The notes under the pieces were generated by a model that was not told the origin of the DNA, did not search any database, and worked only from the letters and a program-made list of their open reading frames with translations. The position numbers and the translations under genes were made by a program. DNA of 55,673 nucleotides from Methylobacter sp. (GTDB lineage Bacteria > Pseudomonadota > Gammaproteobacteria > Methylococcales > Methylomonadaceae), in NCBI RefSeq assembly GCF_023227905.1, contig NZ_JALOCF010000025.1, forward strand, positions 1 to 55,673, in the 5' to 3' direction. Position 1 is the first letter of the stretch. Each line of letters begins with the position of its first letter. Below are positions 44,266 through 52,051 of this stretch, one piece after another.

Positions 44266-44487
44266 ATGAATAACATCATTTTGGAATCCACGCTGGTCTG
44301 CCCGGTGTGCGGCCACAGCAAAACCGAGCAAATGCCCACAGATGCCTGTCAATGGTTTTACGAATGCGAAAGCTGCCATAACTTACTAAAACCAAAATCC
44401 GGCGATTGTTGCGTATTTTGCTCTTATGGCAGCGTCCCTTGTCCTCCGGTTCAGAATCAGGATAAACATTCGGGCTGCTGCGAGTGA
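44266..44487 (+). CDS. GDCCVxC-domain mini-protein
   Basis: 73 residues, ten cysteines. Two zinc-ribbon-like CxxC pairs (CPVCGH, CESCHN) lead to SGDCCVFCSYGSVPCPP, the GDCCVxC motif that names the family. In some relatives a selenocysteine replaces one cysteine; all codons here are TGC/TGT. Function unknown, probably metal or thiol chemistry. It begins 42 bases after the phosphate carrier and overlaps nothing; the downstream gene is 57 bases away. Confidence 0.88.
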   Translation: MNNIILESTLVCPVCGHSKTEQMPTDACQWFYECESCHNLLKPKSGDCCVFCSYGSVPCPPVQNQDKHSGCCE

Positions 44488-44543
44488 TGAGCCGAGTTCC
44501 TACAATTGACGCGGTTCAATTGCGAAGGGATTTGAGAGTCAAC

Positions 44544-45188
44544 ATGAAAAGAGTGTTTATCGTATTTTTGATGGCTTTACCGGTGCAGCATCTTGCTGCC
44601 GAACCCCAACTGCCGCTTGGCGAATTCAGCCGCAACCGTCTGGATGGTTGGGAGCACAAGCGTTTTAAAGACGAAACCCGTTACCAGTTGCAAACCCTGG
44701 ATGGCGTCGTGGCGCTAAAAGCCGACAGTCAAGCCGCAGCTTCAGGATTATTCAAGGAACAACGCATCGATCTCGAGAAAACGCCGTTCCTGAATTGGTC
44801 GTGGCGCATTGCCAATCGCTTGAGCGGACTGAATGAGCAAAGCAAGGCCGGTGACGATTATGCCGCCCGTATTTATGTCGTGGTCAAGGGTGGCCTGGCG
44901 TTTTGGCAAACCAAGGCAATTAATTATGTCTGGGCGAGCAATACATCAAAGGGTAAAGTCTGGCCTAATGCCTTTGCCGGCGACCATGCGATGATGATAG
45001 CTCTGCGCGACCCGGAAGCATCGACAAATGTCTGGTACAGCGAAAAGCGTAATGTCCGTGACGATCTGCAAAAGCTGCTCGGCGAAGATTTTCGGTTTAT
45101 CGATGCAGTGGCGCTGATGACCGATACTGATAATGGCGGCGGGCAAGTTTTCGCCTTTTATGGCGATATTTGGTTTTCCCAGGATTAA
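44544..45188 (+). CDS. DUF3047 periplasmic protein
   Basis: 214 residues from MKRVFIVFLMALPVQHLAA (44544), a signal peptide; GAGAG about seven bases upstream. An earlier ATG at 44484 overlaps the GDCCVxC stop but would precede the signal peptide with 20 extra residues. The domain FLNWSWRIANRLSG, DYAARIYVVVKGG and AINYVWAS matches DUF3047, secreted beta-sandwich proteins of unknown role. Confidence 0.85.
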   Translation: MKRVFIVFLMALPVQHLAAEPQLPLGEFSRNRLDGWEHKRFKDETRYQLQTLDGVVALKADSQAAASGLFKEQRIDLEKTPFLNWSWRIANRLSGLNEQSKAGDDYAARIYVVVKGGLAFWQTKAINYVWASNTSKGKVWPNAFAGDHAMMIALRDPEASTNVWYSEKRNVRDDLQKLLGEDFRFIDAVALMTDTDNGGGQVFAFYGDIWFSQD

Positions 45189-45268
45189 TACATGCACGAT
45201 ACCCAACCGCTGCTGGCGCTTGCCGAAGATGTAAATCTTCATGCCCTTGATTTAACCGGCGTCGCCTT

Positions 45269-45349
45269 GGAGTGCAAGCTCCGCTTGCAAAGCAGGCAGA
45301 GCCTGCACTCCAGTATTGAGCCTTAGCTGGAAACTTATATTCAGGCACT
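45269..45349. repeat. GGAGTGCA hairpin element, copy 3
   Basis: Hairpin from GGAGTGCAAGCTCC to AGCCTGCACTCC (45269-45312) plus right flank AGCTGGAAACTTATATTCAG, which matches the complement of the left flank of copy 2. The left flank of the other copies is absent, so this copy is 5'-truncated. Confidence 0.85.
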
Positions 45350-45428
45350 TAGTTTTGAAAAACAGCATGACTGAGTTTTCCGAGCCTACACCCATCAACC
45401 CGTAATTAGAACCAATGGAGCGCATCAC

Positions 45429-45908
45429 ATGAATAGCCATTCACTCGTGGAGTTTTTTAAAAAGCAGGTCCTTGATTTTCCAAATAACATGGAGAAAGCC
45501 GCCTACTGGAATACCAAGTTCGACCATTTCGCCCGATTATTCAGTCATTTGTCCGGAAGGCCTTTTGCTTTCAATGTTGCCATAGGCGTTATTCTGATCT
45601 GGTTTATCAGCGGCCCCCTTTTTGGTTTTAGCGATACTTGGCAGCTGATCATCAATACCGCAACGACCATCATTACCTTTCTGATGGTGTTCCTGATTCA
45701 GCACACCCAAAACCGGGATACGGAAGCTATGCAAGTAAAATTGGATGAATTGATTCGGGCTTTTGGAGGCGCCAATAATGCACTGCTTGATTTAGAAGAA
45801 ATAGAAGAGGAAGAACTCATATTGTTGCGCCAACATTACATAGCATTGGCGAAAGAAGCCAGAGAGGCAAAGAAAGAAGCGGATAAGTCCAAGCGAGCCA
45901 CTTACTAA
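45429..45908 (+). CDS. Low-affinity iron permease family protein
   Basis: 159 residues. Two membrane helices (FAFNVAIGVILIWFISGPLF and WQLIINTATTIITFLMVFLIQ), then NTQNRDTEAMQVKLDELIRAFGGANNALLDLEEI-type segment, fit PF04120. The first is preceded by a soluble amphipathic N-terminus (MEKAAYWNTKFDHFARLFSH). The fungal relative is Fet4; the bacterial role is uncertain. It is convergent with the PLD gene. Confidence 0.82.
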   Translation: MNSHSLVEFFKKQVLDFPNNMEKAAYWNTKFDHFARLFSHLSGRPFAFNVAIGVILIWFISGPLFGFSDTWQLIINTATTIITFLMVFLIQHTQNRDTEAMQVKLDELIRAFGGANNALLDLEEIEEEELILLRQHYIALAKEAREAKKEADKSKRATY

Positions 45909-45949
45909 AGACTGTTGAACAACCTGTCTGGAAAAAATAAACGTGGTTT

Positions 45950-45980
45950 CCGGACTTTTTAAGGTTTCAAAAAAGTCCGG
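45950..45980. terminator. Bidirectional hairpin between convergent genes
   Basis: CCGGACTTTTT (45950-45960) and AAAAAGTCCGG (45970-45980) form an 11-base stem about 42 bases after the permease stop. The T-tract is inside the stem, so either strand gives hairpin plus T/A tract. Convergent genes flank it. Confidence 0.55.
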
Positions 45981-46053
45981 TAGCGATCAAATATCTCTGG
46001 TATGGCTAGTCGCCGACCAGCTCACGGCATGAGATAACCCCATGTGGGTTTGA

Positions 46054-46088
46054 AGCCCGGTAGAGCGTATCGTGCGCCCTACCGGGCT
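46054..46088. repeat. Short GGTAGGGGCGC-family hairpin
   Basis: AGCCCGGTAGAGCG, TAT, CGTGCGCCCTACCGGGCT: the arms match the ends of the 147-base element at 46984-47130 but the interior is missing. It lies four bases after the PLD stop, possibly its terminator. Confidence 0.75.
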
Positions 46089-46091
46089 GAA

Positions 46092-46784
46092 TTATAACTT
46101 GAGGTTTTCCGGCCAGAGAAAGTAAAAACCAAACTTTGGGCTTTTACGAAATTCGCCGCCAACTTCCTTGCCTTTAGTTGTGAGGTAATGCTTTCCTTCT
46201 TTTAGCTCAAGGTGGCCAGTGAAAACCAATTTTTCAATTAACTCGTTGGTTTTGATTCCGAATTTTTGGGCTAACTTGGATGAAGTAAGTTTATCTAAGG
46301 ATTCCCCGGTTTCCGTCCCATTTTCAGGTTCGCTTGTTACCCGTTCGAGTGAAATACGAACCTCATCACTGATACGGATAATACGCTGTGCTTCTTCGTA
46401 GGCATCTTTGTAGAGATCGACATCATCAGGCCGACGAATTAAAACGCCCATTTCGTTGTTATTGACTTGGCTAAATTCGTAGAGATTAAGGCTGGTAATG
46501 ATGCATAGTTCTTCATTGAGGTAACATTTCGCGTGAAGATTCTTACAAAAACTGGTGCGGATATAAGTGAGTTCTTTGAGCCAGTTAATTTCTTCGGGTT
46601 GAAGCTCGCTTTTTCCGTACACTATACGGACATCAATTTTCAAGCGATTCTTGTCAGCTAAAAGCTCCTTCATTCTATCGTTGAGCTTCAAAAATGGGCT
46701 AATCAAGATAAGCCTATCTTTGGCATCTTTGATTAGCTCTTCGAGGTAATAGTTTGTTGCGCTGGTATTTAAAAACTTTGCCAT
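46092..46784 (-). CDS. Phospholipase-D-like (HxK) domain protein with C-terminal DNA-binding-like domain
   Basis: 230 residues. One PLD-type catalytic half is seen: HAKCYLNEELCIITSLNLYEF (H84, K86, N90; Ser98-Asn100), preceded by RLILISPFLKL strand. A single HxK motif suggests a dimeric active site as in nuclease-like PLD proteins. The C-terminal part (KLAQKFGIKTNELIEKLVFTGHLE) resembles a winged-helix. No signal peptide. Cassette-type neighbourhood: an attC-like site lies 50 bases upstream of the start. Host/defence role is possible but unproven. Confidence 0.8.
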   Translation of the reverse strand: MAKFLNTSATNYYLEELIKDAKDRLILISPFLKLNDRMKELLADKNRLKIDVRIVYGKSELQPEEINWLKELTYIRTSFCKNLHAKCYLNEELCIITSLNLYEFSQVNNNEMGVLIRRPDDVDLYKDAYEEAQRIIRISDEVRISLERVTSEPENGTETGESLDKLTSSKLAQKFGIKTNELIEKLVFTGHLELKEGKHYLTTKGKEVGGEFRKSPKFGFYFLWPENLKL

Positions 46785-46833
46785 TCGATGCTCTTTATGT
46801 TGAATATTAAATTTAGCGAAATTATTGGTGAAC

Positions 46834-46921
46834 GCCTAACGTAAAGCTAACCAGGCACGGCCCAGAAAGCGAAAAATAAAACCGTATTATAACCGCGCTC
46901 CGGTTGAACTCCATGTTCAGA
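46834..46921 (-). other. attC-like integron recombination site 1
   Basis: On the minus strand the site reads (T)CTGAAC...GTTCAACCGG...CGGTTAGCTTTAC-GTTAGGC, with imperfectly paired arms around a centre CCGCGC/GCGCGG. The terminal core GTTAGGC (complement at 46834-46840) fits GTTRRRY; the other core (46915-46921) is degenerate. It follows the DUF302 gene in gene direction. About 88 bases, a normal attC length. Confidence 0.62.
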
Positions 46922-46983
46922 TTGTGGTTCGCTATCGCTCACACAATCTAACCTTATTCGTTAGGGCGGGGATTTATAAGCAT

Positions 46984-47130
46984 AGCCCGGTAGGGGGCGC
47001 ATCGCGCCCCGTTTACAAACGCCAAAAGTCGGGTTGCTTTCAAAGCATTCCAACGGACAATTCATATCAAGAATCAAAATGCCCAGTACGCTTGGGTTCC
47101 GAAATGGGCACGATGCGCCCCTACCGGGCT
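46984..47130. repeat. 147-base GGTAGGGGGCGC element, copy 1
   Basis: Ends AGCCCGGTAGGGGGCGC and complement CCCCTACCGGGCT; interior shared with 49083-49231, for example GTTGCTTTCAAAGCATTCCA and AATCAAAATGCCCAGTACGC. Two short relatives (46054, 47814) retain only the ends. It lies inside the attC-bounded unit, between DUF302 and attC site 1. Confidence 0.88.
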
Positions 47131-47194
47131 TGAGAGGCTGGATGTGTGGTTGCAAGACCTGACCCCGTGCTTTTGTGCTAACCCAACTACGAAC

Positions 47195-47578
47195 TCATTT
47201 CGCCTCGTCAACCATTCGCTTGGTTTTTTCCTCAACTTCTCTGGCAATTTGCGCCAATGCGGCATCTTGGGATAACGCCGAAAGCATTTCAGCCGGCTCG
47301 ATCAGGCCGATCTTCGTTTTACCTTTTTCCGTGAACACCGAGATACGACACGGTAGCGCCATGTTTAGACGCATATCGGTTGACAGAACCTTCGCGGCCT
47401 GCTCCGGATTGCAGACCTCGAAAATCTTGCACTGCTCATCAAATGAAATGCCTTTACTGCGAAGGGCGGTCCCTAAATCGTGGACGTACAGCACCCCAAA
47501 ACCGTGCCGTTTAACTGCTGAATCAAGGTCCACCGACGCCTGTTCGAATGATTTTCCGGTCTCAACAATGTAGTACAT
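47195..47578 (-). CDS. DUF302 protein (cassette gene)
   Basis: 127 residues, single DUF302 domain (about 10-125): MYYIVETGKSFEQASVDLDSAVKRHGFGVLYVHDLGTAL then VCNPEQAAKVLSTDMRLNMALPCRISVF. DUF302 proteins are small soluble homologues of unclear role. A strong ribosome site GGAGG lies six bases before ATG. It lies between attC-like sites 47605-47694 and 46834-46921 in the orientation of a gene cassette. No signal peptide. Confidence 0.85.
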   Translation of the reverse strand: MYYIVETGKSFEQASVDLDSAVKRHGFGVLYVHDLGTALRSKGISFDEQCKIFEVCNPEQAAKVLSTDMRLNMALPCRISVFTEKGKTKIGLIEPAEMLSALSQDAALAQIAREVEEKTKRMVDEAK

Positions 47579-47604
47579 GGGTCACCTCCATCTTTGTAGT
47601 CAAC

Positions 47605-47694
47605 ACATAATGTAAAGCTAACCGGGCGCGGCTCGGAAAGCTGAAAAACAAAATCGCATTATAACCGCGCTCCGGTTGAACGCCATGGTTAGGC
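47605..47694 (-). other. attC-like integron recombination site 2
   Basis: Minus strand: GCCTAAC (47688-47694, fits RYYYAAC), then ATGGCGTTCAACCGGAGCGC, a variable centre, then CGCCCGGTTAGCTTTAC and a degenerate core (ATTATGT, 47605-47611). Arms CAACCGG/CCGGTTA pair imperfectly, leaving unpaired bases as in attC. It shares GGTTAGCTTTAC and TTCAACCGGAGCGCGG with site 1. Confidence 0.62.
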
Positions 47695-47814
47695 ATGGAA
47701 GTTTGCCACCCGAATGGAGTTGCATTTGAAGTTACCACCCATCCCATAACAAGACTCCATAGAAATTGTGAAAGGCTCACTGCTTTCGATTGAAATCTCA
47801 TCAATGACATTTGC
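47689..47814 (-). pseudogene. 3' remnant of a cassette gene, cut by a hairpin element
   Basis: A 42-codon frame reads ANVIDEISIESSEPFTISME through CNSIRVANFHA and stops at TAA inside the GCCTAAC box of attC-like site 2. Stop codons in that box are typical of cassette genes. The 5' part is gone: the frame meets the 47814-47850 hairpin with no start. Family not recognised. An overlapping longer frame (47562-47810) runs through the attC and is less likely. Confidence 0.5.
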
Positions 47815-47850
47815 AGCCCGGTAGGGGCGCGATGCGCCCTTACCGGGCTG
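47814..47850. repeat. Short GGTAGGGGCGC-family hairpin (internal deletion form)
   Basis: CAGCCCGGTAGGGGCGC, GAT, GCGCCCTTACCGGGCTG: only the arms of the 147-base element. It separates two gene remnants (minus-strand 47689-47814 and plus-strand 47852-48064). Confidence 0.8.
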
Positions 47851-47851
47851 C

Positions 47852-48064
47852 GGCGTTGCCCCCGTCGGTTATGAAATCGAATTCCATGTTGAATTTTTTC
47901 GCCAAAACCTCGGTATTGCTGTGCGGTTGCTTACCGGTCAGGGTAGGGCCGACGATGTCTGGCAGGTTTTGCACGGCATCCATGCCGGGTTTGAGGAAGG
48001 CTTCGATACGCCGGATCTCCAGCAAGCCGCCGCAATGTTAAAGGCTTGGGTTGCAACTGACTGA
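47852..48064 (+). pseudogene. C-terminal remnant, ATPase/cyclase-type tail
   Basis: A plus-strand frame without a start reads GVAPVGYEIEFHVEFFRQ... and ends HAGFEEGFDTPDLQQAAAML, KAWVATD and TGA at 48062. The motif F-x-EGFDTPDLxxA is typical of the tail of large AAA-ATPase/adenylate-cyclase-type regulators and is not seen alone. The 5' side ends at a hairpin element. A minus-strand frame overlaps it and is probably noise. Confidence 0.5.
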
Positions 48065-48096
48065 CATGATTAAAGCGAATTCAGCTGACATTTCGA

Positions 48097-48954
48097 TCAA
48101 TTGATAAAGTCAATTGCGGACATCTCAGCGTCTGCTTCGCAGGTATTGAGCCCCAGTCGGCAAGCGATATGGCTTAATTCAGCGACTGTGATGGCAATGC
48201 CGAAGTCGTTTTGAATGGCGGCTCCTAAATCATCAACCGTTTCGATGAATCGGCTTGTTTGCTTGTCTCCGCAGGTCGTAGTTAACGTTCTGTTAAACAG
48301 ATGAATGCGGCCTTGTTCGGTATTACGGCACATTAGCAGATTATCGGGAAATGGCGCCAGACGGGATCGGCTCCAGGTTGAACAGACCACATTGGCGGCT
48401 TCCAGATCGCAACGCTGAACTTTCGTCCGGTCGAATCCGTACAAGGCAAACCAATCGCCATCTTGGCGCTTTTCAACGACCATTTCGCTGCTGGCTCGAT
48501 CAGTCCTGATGCGGAACATGTCCTGGTCCTGGAGCTGGATTTGATCGTTGCAGACCAACAGCGGGCGCCTGGGGCAGGGGCCGCCGAAACCGGCGTCAAC
48601 CAGCCATAAATCGTCTTCAATGTCGACCAGGAAAGCCAGATGAGCGCGCGGTCCGCCTTCGGACCGGCCCATCCGAACCCTGGCTAAAACAGGCTCGAAG
48701 CTAAAGCCTAGCGCCGTCAATGCAAGCCCTAATAAGCCGTTTAATTCCAGGCAGTAACCGCCCCGTCCTTCATCAAGGATTTTCTTGCTTATCGCTGACG
48801 GTTCCAAATCGGGCAATATATTGCGTAGCGGAAAGATATTTTCGAAAGCGATGGTTATGAGCTGCGACTGTTGCAGTTGCGCCAAACCTTTTGCCGTGGT
48901 TTCGGGTTTGGTAATGTTTAGCCTGTTCAGGTATTTGTCCAGTTCGAATGTCAT
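48097..48954 (-). CDS. nat: Arylamine N-acetyltransferase
   Basis: 285 residues. Catalytic triad C68 (GRGGYCLELN), H105 (GPRAHLAFLV) and D120 (LWLVDAGFG) is complete. It transfers acetyl from acetyl-CoA to arylamines or hydrazines. The start MTFELDKYLNRLNI is typical. A remnant gene and a repeat separate it from its neighbours. Physiological substrate unknown. Confidence 0.93.
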   Translation of the reverse strand: MTFELDKYLNRLNITKPETTAKGLAQLQQSQLITIAFENIFPLRNILPDLEPSAISKKILDEGRGGYCLELNGLLGLALTALGFSFEPVLARVRMGRSEGGPRAHLAFLVDIEDDLWLVDAGFGGPCPRRPLLVCNDQIQLQDQDMFRIRTDRASSEMVVEKRQDGDWFALYGFDRTKVQRCDLEAANVVCSTWSRSRLAPFPDNLLMCRNTEQGRIHLFNRTLTTTCGDKQTSRFIETVDDLGAAIQNDFGIAITVAELSHIACRLGLNTCEADAEMSAIDFIN

Positions 48955-49082
48955 GAAAGAAGTTGATGAATGTAGTTAAAGTCTGTTGAAGAATTATCCG
49001 CGCAGATGGAGTTGAAAGTAGTCACGGAAAGGTCAATAAAATGTCAGGCTTGTAAGATACTTCTTCGAAGAGCGTTTTCCAA

Positions 49083-49231
49083 GCCAGGTAGGGGGCGCAT
49101 CGCGCCCCGTTTATAACCGCCAGAAGGTCGAGTTGCTTTCAAAGCATTCCAATGGACCATTCATTTCAATAATCAAAATGCCCAGTACGCTTGGGCTCCG
49201 AAATGGGGCGCGATGCGCCCCCTACCGGGTT
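49083..49231. repeat. 147-base GGTAGGGGGCGC element, copy 2
   Basis: Close to copy 1 (46984-47130) over its whole length with a few changes (for example CGTTTATAACCGCCAGAAGG). Both arms are intact (GGTAGGGGGCGCATCGCGCC and complement). It is the only feature of note in the 48955-49266 interval. Confidence 0.88.
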
Positions 49232-49266
49232 AAGAAATGCATAATGCTAACAATGCCGGGTGTGAG

Positions 49267-51900
49267 CTATTTTTTAGCTTTATAGCTGTCGGCAAATGCC
49301 GGCAGGATAACCAGCGTGCAAATAACCATCAGGGTCAAGCCGATGGTCAGCAGTTGTCCCATGCTCGCCAAGCCCGGATGCGGCGTGAACGCCATACTGA
49401 CCAAACTACAAAGCGTGGTCATTTCGCCGAAAACCACCCCTCTTGCCGTGCTGGTGTCCAATACGCTGTCTTCCTGGTCGGGATTGCGCAGACGATCGAC
49501 AATAAAGATGCCGGCATCGACGCCAAGCCCGAACAGCAACGGTATGACGACGATATTGGCAAAGTTGAACGGATTGTCCATGACCACCGTTGAGGCGCCG
49601 GTCAGGATGCCCGTCATCAGTAAGGGTAGAAGAATCAGCAGCGTATCCTTGATACTGCGCCGGGAGAGCAGCAAAATCACAACGATGGCTCCCAGTGCGC
49701 TGACCAGCGCCTGTCTAAAGGCTCCGACAATCGCGTTGCCGGATTCCAGGTAAATGACCGGTAAATCCGTGGCGTCGGGCGCCAGTTGCCGGACTTCGGC
49801 AACAAAGTCGTTCAGATTTTTCTGATCGTTGAGATCCTTGCTGGGCAATACCATGATCCGGTAAATGCCGTCTTTACTGAGCCAGCGTTCGGACAGGTCG
49901 CGAGGCAGGTTATCGATCGTAACAAAGTCCGCTTTCAGCCCTTTTAATAGCATGTTCATGGTGTCGGGCAGCGTGCCCAATAGACTGAACTGCAACTTGC
50001 CCAGCTTCGCTGCTTTTTCCGCTTCGGATGCCGGTTGCAGCGTAGCGACAAAGCTCTCCAGGTCTTCGCGCAACATATGCAAGGTAAGCGACAGCTCATC
50101 GTCCGGTTTTTGAGTTAAATGTTGGTCGATGGCCTGATTAAGTTTCTCCAGCGCCGCGATGTTGTCTGAGGTGCTGCTTTCCTGAACGGGAGGGAAGGTG
50201 GTTAACTGTATCCCCATGACCAAGGACAAATCCTCAAGAATGGCCAGCTTGGCTTCCTGATTGTCGGGAATATAGTCGAAAATCGTGATCGCATTTTCGA
50301 CCGATTTCCGTTGTTTCAGCTTCCGGGCTTTGGTTAGCGCCTCATTGCTGTTTTTGGCTAAGACGGTTAAGGTCATCGGCGACGACTCCTTGGTTTTCAG
50401 CAATTCCTTGAACGTGGTGACAGACTCGGTATCGGGGTCGCGCAAATTAATCGGGTTGGAATCGAAGCGGGCCTGAGTCAGCAAAGCCAGTCCGGCGATT
50501 GCCAATGCGACTGCCGCCCATTTGACCAAAGTCGCATGTTGCATCGGAAAGCGGTAAACCCAATCCGGAAACAGGCTCTCGGACTTTTCGGCCGACGGCA
50601 ACTCCAGCGGGAATAACTTCAACAACGCTGGCAACGCTATCAGCGTAATCAACAGCGAGATGAATATGCCCACGCCGGAGATGATGCCCAGTTCGGAAAC
50701 GCCGGTGTAGGCGGTCGGGACAAAGGCAAAAAATCCGGTCGCCCCTGCAAGCGCGCACAGGGTAATGGAGGGGCCTACATGGCGCACCGCGCCGATCAGC
50801 GCCTGCGGCCGGGATAGATTCTGACGCAATAATTCCCGATAGCGCAGGCATGTTTGAACCGCGTAATCGTCGCCGATACCGATATACAAAGTCGCAAAAG
50901 AGACTGACAGAATATTAAGGTGCCCGATGGCCAGCGTGGCAAAACCGGCGGTCAATATCAAGCCCATTATGATGACGGTTAAGGTGATCAGCATCAGTCT
51001 TATCGAACGATAACCGGTTATTAACGTCAGGCAGACCAGGATCAGCGAGGCTATCGAAGCCATTTCGGCGCTGTAGGTCACGGTGGCCAACTCGTCGTGT
51101 TCCAGCACGACTTCGCCGGTCAAGCGTATGCTGACGCCCGGCAGTTCTTGTTCGGCCTTTTCCACAATAGCCCGCACCGCCGCCAGCGGTTCCTCGGCAG
51201 GCGTCATTTTGTCGAAGTCCAGTATCGGCTTGACCAGGATAAAGCGCTGGGTGCTCAATAAATCCTGGTCTTCCCCAATCATCATTTGCTGCCAGGACAC
51301 TGGGTAAGATTTGCCATCCAGCGCCGCGCGGATCGCCAGGCGTATTTTATCGAGCAAGGGATTCAGGTCGACCGGCAGCTCCTGCTCTTGCTCGGTAATA
51401 GCCAAGGCGATAACATCGAGCAAACTCTTCAGGCTGTTGTCTTTGGACAACGTACCGATAAAGGGCTGGGCTTTGGTCAATCCGGCAGCCAATTCCTCAA
51501 CTTCGTTCAGGTCGAGATAAAGCAGGCCATGCCGGTCGAAAAACTCCCCGGCACCGGGAATATAGACCGATTGTATCTGCTGTTTTTCATTCCTGAATCG
51601 TGTTCCAAGGTAATTAAGCGCCTGTGTGGTCTGTTCCGGCGTTTTGGCATCGACAACGACCAATATGGCCTGGTCGTCTTGCGGAAAAGCTTCGATGAAG
51701 CGTTTCCTGTCCTGTTGAAAAGGCAAATCCTCCGACAATATCTTGGTCGTGTCGGTATCGATACTCAGGTGCCGGATGGTATAAAACAAGCTGAGCCCGC
51801 AAAGCAGACAGATCAGCAGAAGCAACGTTTTCGGATAGCGCAACACGCCATTTTCCAAGCGGGCGAGCCATTGACTGTAAATTTCGGAAATTTTCTTCAT
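49267..51900 (-). CDS. HpnN-type MMPL/RND hopanoid transporter
   Basis: 877 residues, RND fold with two repeats: a lone N-terminal helix (YPKTLLLLICLLCGLSLFYT), a periplasmic domain of about 220 residues, five to six helices (about 275-420), a second loop domain (about 480-730), and a final helix group (QALVSALGAIVVILLLSRRS to end). Motifs such as LYIGIGDDYAVQTCLRYRE and LLFGLGVDAGIFIVDRLRNP carry the RND charged residues. Length and order match hopanoid transporter HpnN, which ferries hopanoids to the outer membrane. No hopanoid biosynthesis gene is in the window, so the substrate is inferred. Confidence 0.85.
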   Translation of the reverse strand: MKKISEIYSQWLARLENGVLRYPKTLLLLICLLCGLSLFYTIRHLSIDTDTTKILSEDLPFQQDRKRFIEAFPQDDQAILVVVDAKTPEQTTQALNYLGTRFRNEKQQIQSVYIPGAGEFFDRHGLLYLDLNEVEELAAGLTKAQPFIGTLSKDNSLKSLLDVIALAITEQEQELPVDLNPLLDKIRLAIRAALDGKSYPVSWQQMMIGEDQDLLSTQRFILVKPILDFDKMTPAEEPLAAVRAIVEKAEQELPGVSIRLTGEVVLEHDELATVTYSAEMASIASLILVCLTLITGYRSIRLMLITLTVIIMGLILTAGFATLAIGHLNILSVSFATLYIGIGDDYAVQTCLRYRELLRQNLSRPQALIGAVRHVGPSITLCALAGATGFFAFVPTAYTGVSELGIISGVGIFISLLITLIALPALLKLFPLELPSAEKSESLFPDWVYRFPMQHATLVKWAAVALAIAGLALLTQARFDSNPINLRDPDTESVTTFKELLKTKESSPMTLTVLAKNSNEALTKARKLKQRKSVENAITIFDYIPDNQEAKLAILEDLSLVMGIQLTTFPPVQESSTSDNIAALEKLNQAIDQHLTQKPDDELSLTLHMLREDLESFVATLQPASEAEKAAKLGKLQFSLLGTLPDTMNMLLKGLKADFVTIDNLPRDLSERWLSKDGIYRIMVLPSKDLNDQKNLNDFVAEVRQLAPDATDLPVIYLESGNAIVGAFRQALVSALGAIVVILLLSRRSIKDTLLILLPLLMTGILTGASTVVMDNPFNFANIVVIPLLFGLGVDAGIFIVDRLRNPDQEDSVLDTSTARGVVFGEMTTLCSLVSMAFTPHPGLASMGQLLTIGLTLMVICTLVILPAFADSYKAKK

Positions 51901-52051
51901 GCCGCACCTCTGCTTTCGTATCGGCGAGAATCAAGGGCTACTGCCTAAATCCAGATCCTGTCTAAGCCTGTTATGGGCTTGTCGAATGGGATGAGCGGAT
52001 TTACGCCAAGCTAAATGGTTTTTACGCACAGGATGTGCTTCTCCCGTTTGC

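Noticed and set aside
47562..47810. 82-residue frame on the minus strand running through an attC-like site
   Set aside because: A neighbouring frame (47689-47814) gives a more protein-like sequence and stops in the attC box, so this longer frame is probably incidental.
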